Counted from the stretch's first letter, positions 11,901 to 24,769 are shown. The stretch: 64,000 nucleotides of DNA from Hofstenia miamia (GCA_900660155.1 CABFPE010000476.1:364930-428929); one strand, 5' to 3'. Notes: a model not told the origin generated them from the letters alone. Made by a program: numbers and translations.

Positions 11901-14387
11901 CTGTTCATGTTTGAGAGCTCCTCTGGCTGTTGATTCCTGTGCAATCTCTTCTTCAGAGGTGGGTGCATCATTCTCTTCTAGATTCCTAAATTCAGTAAGT
12001 AAATTTAAATCCCATATTTCAGGGTCATATATAGGTTTATTCCTTGCGGTCCTTTGGGGCAGCACTCTTTCTGTCATGCTATCATCTCCAATGTCTGCTG
12101 AGAATTCGTCATCAAATCCTTCTTTGTGTATGCTATCTAAATCATACATATCATATATAATTTCATTGCCATTAATTTGGCATATTTTGAATTTGGTGTT
12201 CTCATCTATTTTTCTCTCTTTGATGTCTGCTGTTGCTCTCTTAGAGTTTTGAAATTGTAAGAGTCTATTATTGTCTAGCATATAATCATTATTTGGTAGT
12301 GTTTGTGTTATCATGTGGGAGCTGGACCATACTGTTTTCTACTTCCAGACTTGGTTCATGTCTGTGAGTTTGATCAGTGTGAACACACATACCTTGTCTC
12401 CTACTTTATGTTCATGACCATAAATTTTTTTATTATAATTTCACTGCTGTCTCACTGCTAATTTTTTATGTTGTGGCACATTGTTTTGTGGATTCCTTTG
12501 ATCTGTTTCTTCAGTTGTTTCACATATTCCTTATCCAATTTTCCACTATAGTTAGTGTACTGCATTGATAGCAATGTCGCCACTTCTCTTCTGAACATTG
12601 CCTTGAATGGTGAGATTCCCATGGTTGCATGTACTGATGTATTGCAATAGTACTTGATCATCTCGATGACTTCTCTTTATTTGTTTCCCCCTATTCTTGA
12701 TGTTGGCACTCTGATTAACTTGATTAACATTTGATTAAGTCACTCCACTGCTCTGTTGGCTTGTGGATGGTATGCTGTCATTTATTTGCTTGCAATCTCC
12801 AGGAGTTTTGCCATCTCTTGGAAAAGTCCACTCTCAAATTGAGGCCCCTTATCTGTTATGATTGTTTCCATCAGCCCAAGTCATATGATCCCTTCTTTAA
12901 ATACTAGTTCTGCTGTGGCTTCTGCAGTGATGTTCTTCATGGGGACCATCCTTGCATATTTTGTAAAATTGTCTACCATCACTAGTAGATATTGATAGCC
13001 TTCTGCATTGTTTGACAACATTTCCAGTTCTATGTGGACTATTTCCTTTGGTTGTGTTGTGATAATCTTCTCCAGTGGTGCCCTTTGTGTTGGAAAGTGT
13101 TGTTTGTTGTGTAGAAGGCATGTGGTGCACTTGTTGATGATATCTTTGACAACCTTCCTCATGGATGTTGTTATAAACCTTGCATTGAAGGTTTTTTCCA
13201 GGTGTCCCTTTTTGTGTATTTTCCTTACCAATTCTCTTTTAAAATAGTTTGGTATTGCAATCTGGTTGTTGCTGGCTTCAACATATAGCAATCCATTTTG
13301 CTTTATCTTGCATTTGTAGAGTTTGTAGTATCCTGCCATTAGTTTTGATAGTGTTGTCTGAGGTTCTTCTATCTTCTTTATGATTTCACTGAGGATTATG
13401 TTGTCTCTCTGTTTATCTGCTATTTCTTTTTCAGATATTTCCTCCCTCATTAGTATTGGTAGCATGGCTTGACTTTTTTTGTCCATGTTTATTTCTGGTA
13501 ATCCTTCATATTCAGTGTGTGGCAAAAATTGAAACTGTTTTTTCTCTCCATCTATTTTTACTGCATCTCTCTGATATTCTGGTAGTGATGTCCAGAAGTC
13601 TGCATTGTTATGTAGGGTGCATTTCCTATGCTCAATTGTGAATGTGAACTCATTCAAGTATTCAATCCATCATGACACTATTCCAGACTTGTCTCCTGAA
13701 AACTTCTTCAACCATGCCAATGCACTGTTGTCTGTGTGTACCCTGAATTCTCTACCAACCAGGAAGTGTCGAAATTTTTTAGTGCTTTCAATTAGTGTGA
13801 GCATCTCCACTTTAGTAGATCCATAGTTTTCTTTGCTTGCTCTCAACTTTTGACTGAAAAATTGAATGGCGACTTCTTTCCTGTTTTTCATTTGTCCCAA
13901 CATGGCCCCAATCAGCACTATACTTGCATTGCAGTATAAATTTTTTGTTGTAGTCCAGTGTGTTAAGTGATGGTAGTTTAGCTAATTCTTCTTTGATGTT
14001 GTCTAATTCTTCCTGCTCCTGCCAGGTCCATACAAATGGTACCAATTTCCTCATTAATCTTGTCATCCTTACTGTCTTTCTGGCTATGTTTGGGATGAAA
14101 GTCCAGTAGTAGTTGAAGAATCCCATTATCCTCTGTATATCCTTCTTGTTATTAGGCTTTTCTATATTATGGATCATTTCTCTGACATTGTCCTTCATGC
14201 ATATCCTGCCTTTCTCTATTGTTTGCCCTAGAAATACTATTTTCTCTTTGAGAATTTCACATTTGTTCCCATTGATCCAAAGTCCTGTGTTCTCAAATAT
14301 TGTTAACATTCTTTCTAATTTTTTCAGATGTTCTTGTATTGTATCACTAGTAACTATGATATCATCTATATAGGCGTTGACTCCTTC
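11900..14387 (-). mobile_element. Element A pol: RT end, RNase H, integrase (fossil)
   Basis: On the minus strand, from right to left, the parts are an RT palm segment with YIDDIIVTS (near 14350), a connection, an RNase H region with KENYGST (about 13670-13960), and an integrase region (about 12460-13400). The integrase shows an HHCC-type zinc segment (HKKGHL ... CTTCLLHNKQH) and a core with VMVDNFTKYARM. A pol tail continues to about 11900. The upstream part of the same pol lies at 28055-28692 on the other side of element B. The family is Gypsy-like. The region is broken. Confidence 0.88.
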
Positions 14388-14391
14388 CTCC

Positions 14392-15459
14392 TGTAACATC
14401 CTGTACCAGGCTTTATCACCATTGATTCATTGTTACCTCGTAACATTGACTGTGTTATTGCGGGTAAGGATTTACTTTGTGTTACTGCTTGTCTAGTTTC
14501 TTCTATCACTATTTAGGTGACGAAACAATGCGGTAACCTCTGCATCTATCTTTCAGTGGGCATCTGCCCGAAGTGCATCTCCACATCCAACTTTACCATT
14601 CCATCCACTGCTTGGGTGCCACTTCTCAGCTCAATCAAGATAGCTTATGTGTACCCTACATTAGCTTGGTGCTTACTCAAGGCATGACACAACTCGACTT
14701 AATCTCTATTGTGTGAAAGTGTTTTATCTACTTGCAACTGGAAATGGTCACTAGTTGTTCATTTAATATTGTATGTAGCCATTATCGAAAAATATTGGCT
14801 TTGTTAAATAGATATCAAACAACTTCCTAACCCACATTTACAATTACTACATGTAAAATCATTGTTGGTTGATTATCAGTCATTAATTTGGATCTAGAAT
14901 AATAATAATATAATTCCTAGAGTTAGGTCATCCAACCATTTGTTGACAATTAATTTATCTAATACATGTAGTTTGAAATGCTCGTTGGATAATCAAGAGA
15001 AAACCCCTATACCTAACTTAAGTGCACTTTCGTGATCTGGCACAGAGACCCTTGAATCGTTCCCTGTGATGGATCCAGACCACTACTAAACACTGCTTGA
15101 TTAGCTCGACATTGTATTAAATAATCAAACTGTTAATAAGAGGAAAAATAATAAGAATTCTAAGTAAAATTCTTTATCAACTCTAACAATAGTTTTAATT
15201 GTATTTATAGTAATTTGAAGATAAGTACCTGTCGATTCAAATTTAAACGTCTGCCAAGATGGCGGCTAAAAATAACATAAGCAACAATTTGTCAAAAATG
15301 TTTTATTGACGTATGTTATTTTCTTGGTTGCAATATACAAATCAAACTGAAATAATCACACTTGATTTAATCATAAAATTTTTTAATCACTTTCTTTTCA
15401 ATCTTAGTATCTTCTGCGATGTTTGCAGCTTATTTCTGTTTTATTTGGATGATGCTACA
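14392..15459 (-). repeat. Element B, 3' LTR
   Basis: The segment runs TGTAACATCCTGTACC to GATGATGCTACA on the plus strand and matches 26932-28050 throughout, with a missing stretch of about 30-40 bp near 14506 relative to its partner. Confidence 0.93.
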
Positions 15460-15472
15460 CAGCCCCCTCTGC
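15460..15472 (-). other. Element B polypurine tract
   Basis: The minus strand reads GCAGAGGGGGCTG directly before the 3' LTR. Confidence 0.72.
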
Positions 15473-15479
15473 TTGCGTT

Positions 15480-18473
15480 ATTTTGAGCACAGCTCGCTCT
15501 CCATGCACCAGAGTGTCTGCTTTTCAAATAATCGTTTCTGCCTGCTGATTGGACCACGCTGTTTTTTCGAATTCCGCCTGTTTGGTCATTTTTAGCACTG
15601 CTTCTCTTTCTGTAGTTGTAACATTTGCGTATCTTAGGAACTGGGTTTCTCTAATATCTTCAGCTATTGGTGTCAGTTCTCTTAGCTCGTTAATTTTTTG
15701 TGAGAAGATGTCATAGTATTTTTGGTATAGCTGGATTCCCTTGATGCTGATCATAAGAGTCATTTGTGCGTCGGCTCTACTTGTGTGTGCTAGATCTTCC
15801 CTAATCTGATTATCAGGGTAAAAGAACATGAAAACTTTTCTCAAACTTCGAGTGTTTGCCACATCCTTGTAGAAAAAGCTGATTTTATTTCTGACTTCTT
15901 CTTCTGTGATTGTGTTGGGGTCGTTTTTGTTTATTCTCATCATCATGACGATTTCGACCCTTTTTGTGATGTCATAATATCGATATCTTTTCTCCCATAT
16001 ATCATTCCATACTATATCATTCACTCCAGAGAATAGCATTATTGCTCTTGGGTTTCTTTCTTCAATCTCTTTTCTCAAGTTTTGTAACTGTACATTTATT
16101 GGTTTCCTGTGTGTGTACAGTTGATCTGGCGTTATCATGCCTTCAATATAGACGTGTTCTTTGTTATTCTGTTGTAACAATATTGCTTTCAATTTTTTGT
16201 AATCGTCTCTATCCACTATTGCTTTTGCTTTCTTTTTGGTGTTCACATATGATTTGTATTCATGTAAGTAAGTTTTTGCGACCTTGACGTCCTTTGGTAT
16301 TCTCCAACGTGGGAGGACCATGGGTTTTGCAATGGTTTCTGGTGGTGTGCAGATGAGGAGTTTCATTTCGATTTCTCATTCTATATGCCAGTATGAGCCT
16401 TCTGTTGTTGGTGCTGTTGCTAATCCTATGGTGGCGGGGTAATTCATTTTCGCCTCGGGAATCATATCACAGAATGCTTGTTTTAGTCCCCTTTGACTTA
16501 GTTTTATTCATAGTTCTTCTGTCATCTCTACTCTTGAGGTAATACACTCAACGTCTATAGTGAGTTGGTTATATGGTCGTAATAATTCCTCCAGCTCTGT
16601 TTGTGTAAAAGCTTTGGTAAACATGAGTTTCATCATCACTACAGTTTGTTGTTCTCTGATACACTGGAAGTTTCTTTCTTTTATATCTTTTGATTCTTTT
16701 GTTATTTTAATTTCAACCACTCAATGGTCTTAGCTGGACTGATCTCTCCCCACTTTTCTATGTTAATTCTTTCAATTGTTTGCTGTGTTTTGGGGGATAG
16801 TAGTAATCTCGATGATGTCAATAACTGTTCCTTTTCTAGCATTTCTGCTTGGCTCTTTGTGATCATTTCGCACACTTCTACTGGTTCTGTGATACCTCCT
16901 CTCTTCATCATTTTGGCGCTTCTGAGGATCTTAGTAAATTTGCATCATGGACTGTGTTTCTCATAGCATCTCATTTCGTAATCTAGTATGTTCTGTACAT
17001 TTTTCTGCATTATTATGTTTCAGATGTCTGCTGTGCTCACCAGTTTTCTTTTGATGATCTTTTTCATTGTGAACCATGGTTTGTTTTGAAGCTGTTTCAT
17101 CCGTGTCTCGGATGTTGCTCCCCACATGTATTTTCTCATAGGCTCATAAATATACAGATTTTGCTTGGGCATATCCCTGTCTTGTTAGCAATGCTTATTG
17201 ATGATTTTTTCCCCAACGGATTTTCTTGCATGATTATTCTGCTCAGTATTTTCTCCATTGCTTGCACTGGTTTTTCTGTTCTGTTTGGTGATTCCATTTT
17301 TCTGGTATGTCCCTTTAATAACCAGTTCTTTGTTTGGGTGTTGATCGGGGATATCACAATTTTGTTTCTTTTTGCCTTTGTCAACTTGTGCCAGGTTTGT
17401 CACGAGATCGGTAATTTTAGTTCCACTTCTTCCGTTGTGAAGATGGCTAATATCCATGCTGTAGTTCTATAACATATCTCTGGTGCATTCTTCTCCTCGA
17501 ATATCATTTGTTTAAAATCTTTCTTTGTATTTAATTCGTAGGCTCGGTTCACTTCTGTTAGCGCAGTTTCAATTGTTTTGTGGAATTTCTTGGATGGTGT
17601 GTCAACTTTTTGTTTTAATTTCATTGTTTTCCAAATTGTTTGAATCTGTTGTAGATGTTCCTGACGTTGTGTAAATTTGCACTTTATAAACAGAATGTTC
17701 GCCTTCTCAATGCCTTTGGTTTCCATTGTTAGTTCTATGGTTTTTGTTTGCCTATACAGATTGATTGCTATACACAGGTCTACCATGATTCAGTAGATCT
17801 GTGCCCAATAGTCTATTTGTAGATCCAGGCATATCAGCTCTGGGATCATTGTATTTTTCTCTGATTTCTTCCATGGGAAGATATTTTCTCCCATTTGACA
17901 TGCATTTTCCAGATGGCCAGGAATCTCTTCTTCTGTTGTGATTGTTATTAGTACAATTCTGACGTTTTGTACTCTTGCCATCCTCATCGTGTCATCTATT
18001 TTCTTTTCTAACGTTTTTGTGTATTCTTTTTGTTTTAGGATGTGTATAATTGTCAGATTATCCGCGTCCATATTGATTTCTTTTATCTCCGCAATTTTAT
18101 CTTTATATGCCATTATTGCTTGGGCTGTGTCTAGTGTAAATGCATCATCAAATATGACGTGCACCGTACTGCGCATATATGGCCTTTCTAGCATTTCATT
18201 CATTTCCTCAATAGCTAATAATTACATTGACTTTTGGCCTGTTTGTGGCATTGAGCACAATTGGTAAGAACTTCCCTTCAATCCTTGTGACTTTCCATAT
18301 GTGGGACTTTGTTTCTGGTGATAATTTCGCGAATGCATTATAGCGCATTTTGACGTTCCTATGAAATAGGGGTGTAGTGTTTCTCCATCTATTTTTGACA
18401 TCTGTTTTTCTCTCTCATTTGATCTTACAGTTCGTTGGGAGGTTGTGTCTGAGGAGGCGTGTAGCTGGGTCAT
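15480..18473 (-). mobile_element. Element B, unidentified third ORF region (fossil)
   Basis: This is about 3 kb of minus-strand coding sequence between the integrase tail and the 3' LTR. The longest single readable piece (15524-16366) is about 280 codons. The N-terminal end is marked by MTQLHASSDTTS at 18473, in a context conserved in the duplicated copy at 20400. Composition is hydrophilic and charged, with predicted helices (for example KTLEKKIDDTMRMAR). There is no transmembrane segment, signal peptide, zinc knuckle or polymerase motif that I can recognise. Homology with A shows it is a family trait. Possible roles are an accessory nucleic-acid-binding or particle protein; that is speculation. 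The region is broken. Confidence 0.75.
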
Positions 18474-18488
18474 CCTAAATGGTAATCT

Positions 18489-18959
18489 ACTGGTGCTCTG
18501 TTCACAGTCCGGAGGCTGTGAATCTGTGCTGATATTTTCTACTGCTTCGCCCTTGAATCAGCTTGCAGTTACTTGTATCAGCACTTGACCAGCTGTGGTT
18601 CTGGATGAGATAACGTCAGCCTTGAATCGCTTTCAGATCTCCATGGTTCTTCCACCACTTACACCTTCCTCTGGATCTCTGTGTGTTTCACTGCCCTTGA
18701 ATTGGCAAAGTGGACTGTGGGAAGGAAAGTTGTGCTGTGCACCAGTTTTCTGCGTGGCCTTGAATCAGAGGTGCAGATCCCTGGTGGGAGAGGCTTTTTG
18801 TCTGTTTGTCTCTCTGCCCTTGAATCCGCCTTGAGGACTACTAGGATGTGGTCTCACTCTACGTTGTCTATTCTTTGGCTGTTCGTTCTCATCCCTTCTG
18901 CATTTGATTTGACTTCCAGTTTGAGAACTTCTTCGTATCCTTCTCCTTCTGTTTGTTGT
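18489..18959 (-). repeat. Element B spacer with about 70-bp periodic CCCTTGAAT-type motifs
   Basis: The motif recurs near 18549, 18620, 18694, 18759 and 18818, as in A. On the minus strand one frame is very arginine-rich (RRRRIRRSSQ). This whole block is absent from the related copy 20032-21484, where flanking sequences are joined at about 20410. Confidence 0.7.
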
Positions 18960-20030
18960 TGAGAGTCCCTCTGTCTGCTGGGCTCTGCGCACTCTCTTCC
19001 TCATTGGTGGGTGCATCATTTCATTCTATTCTCCTAAATGCAGTTAATAAATTTATATCCCATGTCTCAGGGTCATATATAGGTTTATTTCTCACTGCCC
19101 TTTGAGGTAGTATCCTACTCAGGTCATCATCCGTGGTCTCTGGTGTATATTCATCCTCAAATTCTTCTTTGTGTACACTATCTAAATCATACATATCGTA
19201 TACAACCTAATTGCTGTTAATTCAGCATATTTTAAATTCAGCGTTGTCATCTATTTTTGTTTCTTCAATGTCTGCTGTTGCTCTCTTCAGACTTTGAAAA
19301 TGTAAAAGTCTATTATTGTCTAACATGTATTCATTGTTCAGCAGTGTTTGTGTTATTGTGTGTGGGCCAGACCATACTGTTTTCAACTTCCAGACTTGGT
19401 TTGTGTCGACGAGTTTAATCAGTGTGAATGCATATACTTTATCACCTACCTTATGTGCGTGACCATAAATTTTTTGTTATAGTTGTGTTGTTGTCTCACT
19501 GCTGACTTCTTAATGTTGGGACACATCATTTCGTGGATTCCCATGATCTGATTCCTTAGTTTTTGTATGTATGTGTTGTCCAACTTCCCACTGTAATTGG
19601 TATACTGCATCAATAGCAGGGTTGTTGCCTCTCTCCCGAACTTGGCTTTGAATGGTGATATTCTGGTTGTTGCATGTACTGAGGTGTTGTAGTAATATTC
19701 GATCATTTCGATAACCTCTCTCCATTTATTTCCTCCTATTTGTGTTGTAGCCACTCTAATCAGCTTAATCAATGTTTGGTTAAGTCACTCCACTGCTCCG
19801 TTAGCCTGAGGGTGATGGGAGGTTGTCCATTCACTTGTGATTTCCAGTAGTTTTGCCATTTCTTAAAAAGTCCACTTTCAAATTGAGGCCCTTTATCTGT
19901 TATGATCATCTCCATCAGTCCCAGTCTCAATATCCATTCTTTCAAAACTAGCTCAGCTGTTGTTTCTGCTGTGGTGTTCCACATCAGGACCATCCTCACG
20001 TATTTGGTGAAGCTGTCCACCATAACTAGT
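18960..20030 (-). mobile_element. Element B pol tail and integrase end, left contig copy
   Basis: The minus strand carries the integrase C-terminal segment (YYNTSVHAT, YTNYSGKLDN) and, further right, the integrase core with DKGPQFESGLF. It corresponds to 20411-21484 beyond the N at 20031. Most of it agrees closely, but 19800-20030 differs much more, so the two copies may derive from different family members. Fossil. Confidence 0.7.
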
Positions 20031-20031
20031 N
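20031..20031. other. Single-N contig join
   Basis: Sequence right of the N restarts at the equivalent of about 18103 and repeats the next 1.9 kb without the 18489-18959 block. It is best read as two overlapping contigs or family members placed end to end. Confidence 0.8.
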
Positions 20032-20896
20032 TTATATGCCATTATTGCTTGGGCTGTGTCTAGTGTAAATGCATCATCAAATATGACGTGCACCGTACTG
20101 CGCATATATGGCCTTTCTAGCATTTCATTCATTTCCTGTGGATAGCTAATATATACATTGACTTTTGGCCTGTTAGTGGCATTGAACACAATTGGTAAGA
20201 ATTTTCCTTTGATCCTTGCAACTTTCCGTATGTGGGACTTTGTTTCCGGCAATAATTTCGTGAATGCGTTATAGCGCATTTTTGACATTCCCATGAGATA
20301 GGGGTGTAACGTTTCTCCATCTATTTTTGACATCTGTTTTTCAATCTGACAGTTTGTTCTGAGGTTGTGTCTGAGGAGGCGTGTAGCTGGGTCATCCTAA
20401 ATGGTAATCTTTGAGAGTCCCTCTGTCTGCTGGGCTCTGCGCACTCTCTTCCTCATTGGTGGGTGCATCATTTCATTCTATTCTCCTAAATGCAGTTAAT
20501 AAATTTATATCCCATGTCTCAGGGTCATATATAGGTTTATTTCTCACTGCCCTCTGAGGTAGTATCCTACTTGGGTCATCATCCGTGGTCTCTGGTGTAT
20601 ATTCATCCTCAAATTCTTCTTTGTGTACACTATCTAAATCATACATATCGTATACAACCTAATTGCTGTTAATTCAGCATATTTTAAATTCAGCGTTGTC
20701 ATCTATTTTTGTTTCTTCAATGTCTGCTGTTGCTCTCTTCAGACTTTGAAAATGTAAAAGTCTATTATTGTCTAACATGTATTCATTGTTCAGCAGTGTT
20801 TGTGTTATCGTGTGTGGGCCAGACCATACTGTTTTCAACTTCCGGACTTGGTTTGTGTCGACGAGTTTAATCAGTGTGAATGCATATACTTTATCA
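20032..20896 (-). mobile_element. Second copy of the third-ORF start and pol tail (right contig)
   Basis: 20032-20410 repeats 18103-18488 (third-ORF N-terminal part) and 20411-20896 repeats 18960-19450 (pol tail). Likely redundant sequence of element B or a close relative. Fossil. Confidence 0.75.
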
Positions 20897-20897
20897 C

Positions 20898-23800
20898 CTA
20901 CCTTATGTGCGTGACCATAAATTTTTTGTTATAGTTGTGTTGTTGTCTTACTGCTGACTTCTTAATGTTGTGACACATCATTTCGTGGATTCCCATGATC
21001 TGATTCCTTAGTTGTTGTATGTATGCATTGTCCAACTTACTGCTGTAATTGGTATACTGCATCAATAGTGGGGTTGTTGCCTCTCTTTCAAACATGGCTT
21101 TGAGAGGTGATACTCCAGTAGTTGCATGTACCGAGGTATTGTAATAATATTCAATCATTTCTATGACCACTCTCCATTTATTTCCTCCTATTCATGTTGT
21201 CGCCACCCTGATCAGCTTAATCAATGTTTGGTTAAGTCACTCCACTGCTCTGTTTGCCTGAGGATGATATGTGGTTGTGCATTCACTAGCAATTTCTAAT
21301 AATTTTGCCATTTCTTGAAATAATCCACTCTTGAACTGTGGCCCTTTGTCTGTTTTAATTGTCTCCATCAGTCCCAGTTTCAATATCCATTCTTTTAGAA
21401 CTAGCTCAGCTGTAGTTTCTGCTGTGGTGTTCTGCATTGGGACCATCCTTGCGTATTTGGTGAAGTTGTCCACCATAACTAATAAGTACTGATAGCCTTT
21501 GGAATCTTTTGATAACATTTTGAGATTGATGTGAACTATCTCATTGGGTTGTGTCATGATGATTTTTTCCAGTGGTGCTTGCTGTGTTGGGAAATGCTGT
21601 TTATTATTTAGGAGGCATGTGGTGCATTTGTTAATGATGTCTTCCACGACTTTCCTGACAGCTGTTGTTATTAAACAGGCGTTAAATGTTTTCTCTGTCT
21701 GTGTTATTCCTAAATGGCCCTTCTCGTGGATCTTACATATTAGTTCCCTCTTGAAATAGTCCGGTATTGCAATTTGATTGTTTCCAGCTTCGACATATAG
21801 CAGTCCATTCTTGTTGGTCTTCCACTTGTAACATTTGTAGTACCCTGCCGTTATCTTGGATAATGTTGTTTGTGGTTCTTTAAGTTTCTTGATGATCTCA
21901 CTTAGGATTATGTCATCTTTTTGTTTGTCCACTATCTCCTGTTCTGTTATTTCCTCTCTTATTAGTATTGGTAGCACTGCTTGACCCTTTTTATCAACAT
22001 TTATTTCCGGTAGTCCCTCATATTCAGTGTGAGGCAGGAACTGAAATTGCTTCATTTCTCCATCAGTCTTTGTTGCATCTCTTTGGTACTCTGGGAGTGA
22101 TGTCCAGAAGTCTGCCTTGTTATGTAATGTGCCTTTTCTGTGTTTGATTGTAAATGTGAATTCATTTAGATACTCAATCCACCAAGAAACTATACTGGAT
22201 TTGTCTCCTGAAAACTTCTTTAGCCAGGCCAGAACGCTGTTGTCTGTTCATACTCTGAATTCCCTTCCTATGAGGAAGTGTTGAAACTTTTTAATACTTT
22301 CAATCAGCACGAGCAGTTCAACCTTAGTGGAGCCGTAGTTTTCTTTGCTGGCCAGTAGCTTGTGACTGAAAAACTGGAGGGGCACTTCTTTTCCATTTCT
22401 CATTTGGCCCAATGTTGCTCCAATTGCCACCTTGCTTGCATTGCAGTCCAATATAAACTGTTTGTTGTAATCAAGTGTATTGAGGGAAGGTAATTCTGCA
22501 AACTCTTCCTTGATGTTGTCAAGTTCCTCTTGTTCTTTCCATGTCCATACAAATGGAACTGCCTTCCTCATCAATTGAGTCATTTTTGCTGTTTTTCCAG
22601 CAATGTTTGGGATAAAGGTTCCATAATAATTGAAAAATCCCATGATTCTCTGGATATATTTTTTGTTGTTTGGCTTCTTAATTTTCCGGATCATTTCTCG
22701 GGCATTATCCTTCATACAGATCCTTCCTTTTTCTATTGTTCTTCTGAGGAAGACTATTTTCTCCTTGAGGATGTCACATTTATTTCCATTAATCCGGAGT
22801 CCCGCGTTCTCTAAAATTGTTAGTGTTCTTTCCAATTTCTCCAGGTGTTCTAGGACTGTATCACTTGTGACTATGATGTCGTCTATATAGGCATCAACTC
22901 CTTCTTTCATTCAATGTGTCTTGTTCTTGAGTACCTTTGTTATATATCTCTGGAACGTTGCTGGTGTGTTGCAGAGTCCAAACACCATATAAATCCATTT
23001 GTATAGTCCATATGGAGTTATGAATGCTGTCTTCTCTATGTCCTCCTCCTTTATTTTCACTTGCCAATAGGCTTTGCATAGATCTAGTGTTGTGAAATAT
23101 TTATGTTTGCTGGCTTCATAGAGCATGTCCTCTATTTGCAGTAAGGGGTATGAATCTTTCTTTGTTACTTCATTGAGTTTGCGGAAATCAATGCATAGGC
23201 GGTACTTGTTTCCTTGCTTTATGAACACAGTTGGTGCTACATATGGGCTTTCGCTTGGTCAAATGATCTTATTGTTTATTAGTTCTTCTAGTATCTGGTT
23301 GTATTCTTCCTTTAGCTGCTCAGGTACTCTTCTGACTGGCAGCTTGATCAGTTTATCCGTTGTTGTTACGATTTTATGTTTCTCGCCTACCACTTGACCA
23401 ACACTTATCTCCCCGTAATTGAATATACGTTTATGCTTCTCTAAGAGTGTTCTTAATTGCATGATATCTCGTTCTTCCAGATGTTGATAGTCTTCATCCA
23501 TTATCTCCTGTATCCTATGTGTGTCTTCCTCTTCTGCTTTCATCCCAACGCCCTTGAATAAGCTTTTGGGAGTACTCGCAACTTCGATGGTGTTCATCCA
23601 CTCACCCCTGAGTCAGCCATGTGGAGTACTATCCAATTTCCTTTGCAAGTCCTTGAGTCGACCATGCAAATTACTTGCTCCATCGTCGTCTTCCATTGCC
23701 TTCCAGATGAGTCTGATGTTAGTTCAAATGTATTTTCCATATATTCTTATTTGGGATTTTTTCAGGTTCACGTTCTGGTTTGTAGTGTTGAGTATTGGTA

Positions 23801-24069
23801 CCCTTCCTTTGCCATTTTTTATTGTACAAACACTAGACAGCATTGAAACTCTTTTGGTGCTGATAACTTTATTGTCCTATAGCATTATGTCAGCTGTGAT
23901 ATTTTCTTCTGTCCCAATTGTGTGCATTTTCCATTGATGCGGCTGTAGATGAATGTCTTCTTGCAGTTAAAACGTGATTGTTTTCTGTTTCTCTTGCTCC
24001 TCTTCAATTTCCATTTCCCCCTTTTTTACCTTTATCATCTTGTTCACATAGTTAATGACACAACTGTTT
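20898..24069 (-). mobile_element. Element B pol: RT, RNase H, integrase (fossil)
   Basis: From right to left on the minus strand the parts are: a spacer (23600-24069); the RT N-terminal region (about 23259-23597); RT fingers and palm with CIDFRKLNEV, LDLCKAYWQV and [11 protein letters not shown] (about 22911-23228); YIDDIIVTS (near 22870); thumb FFNYYGTFIP; RNase H with DCNASK and KENYGSTKVELL (about 22250-22460); and integrase (20898-22055) with H-x3-H ... CTTCLLNNKQH, VMVDNFTKYARM, TDKGPQFKSGLF and TTYHPQANRAVE. The order and motifs place it in the Gypsy group. It is broken in a few places. Confidence 0.9.
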
Positions 24070-24132
24070 TTTGTCAGAAAATCATTTCCCAATATGACTT
24101 TGTATGGCAATGCATTATTGTGTGTGTCTACC

Positions 24133-24133
24133 N
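24133..24133. other. Single-N contig join
   Basis: Left of the N the sequence ends in the protease region (24070-24132). Right of it starts a 636-bp segment equivalent to 22421-23058. Confidence 0.85.
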
Positions 24134-24769
24134 CTCCAATTGCCACCTTGCTTGCATTGCAGTCCAATATAAACTGTTTGTTGTAATCAAGTGTATTGAG
24201 GGAAGGTAATTCTGCAAACTCTTCCTTGATGTTGTCAAGTTCCTCTTGTTCTTCCCATGTCCATATGAATGGAACCGCTTTCCTCATTAATTGAGTCATC
24301 TTCGCCGTCTTTCCAGCTATGTTCAGGATGAATGTTCCATAATAATTGAAAAATCCCATGATTCTCTGGATATATTTTTTGTTGTTTGGCTTCTTAATTT
24401 TCCGGATCATTTCTCGGGCATTATCCTTCATACAGATCCTTCCTTTTTCTATTGTTCTTCTGAGGAAGACTATTTTCTCCTTGAGGATGTCACATTTATT
24501 TCCATTAATCCGGAGTCCCGCGTTCTCTAAAATTGTTAGTGTTCTTTCCAATTTCTCCAGGTGTTCTAGGACTGTATCACTTGTGACTATGATGTCGTCT
24601 ATATAGGCATCAACTCCTTCTTTCATTCAATGTGTCTTGTTCTTGAGTACCTTTGTTATATATCTCTGGAACGTTGCTGGTGTGTTGCAGAGTCCAAACA
24701 CCATATAAATCCATTTGTATAGTCCATATGGAGTTATGAATGCTGTCTTCTCTATGTCCTCCTCCTTTA
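24134..24769 (-). mobile_element. Misplaced copy of element B RT segment between two Ns
   Basis: The segment is nearly identical to 22421-23058 (RT palm, thumb and start of RNase H). It interrupts the protease region, whose 63 bases at 24070-24132 resume identically at 24771-24833 after the second N. It is probably a redundant contig inserted during scaffolding. Confidence 0.85.

Noticed and set aside
11544-11914. Plus-strand frames with signal-peptide-like leucine- and serine-rich sequence (and 18595-18962 in B)
   Set aside because: They are shadows of the periodic spacer between pol and the third ORF. Two overlapping frames are open at once, as expected from repeat composition.
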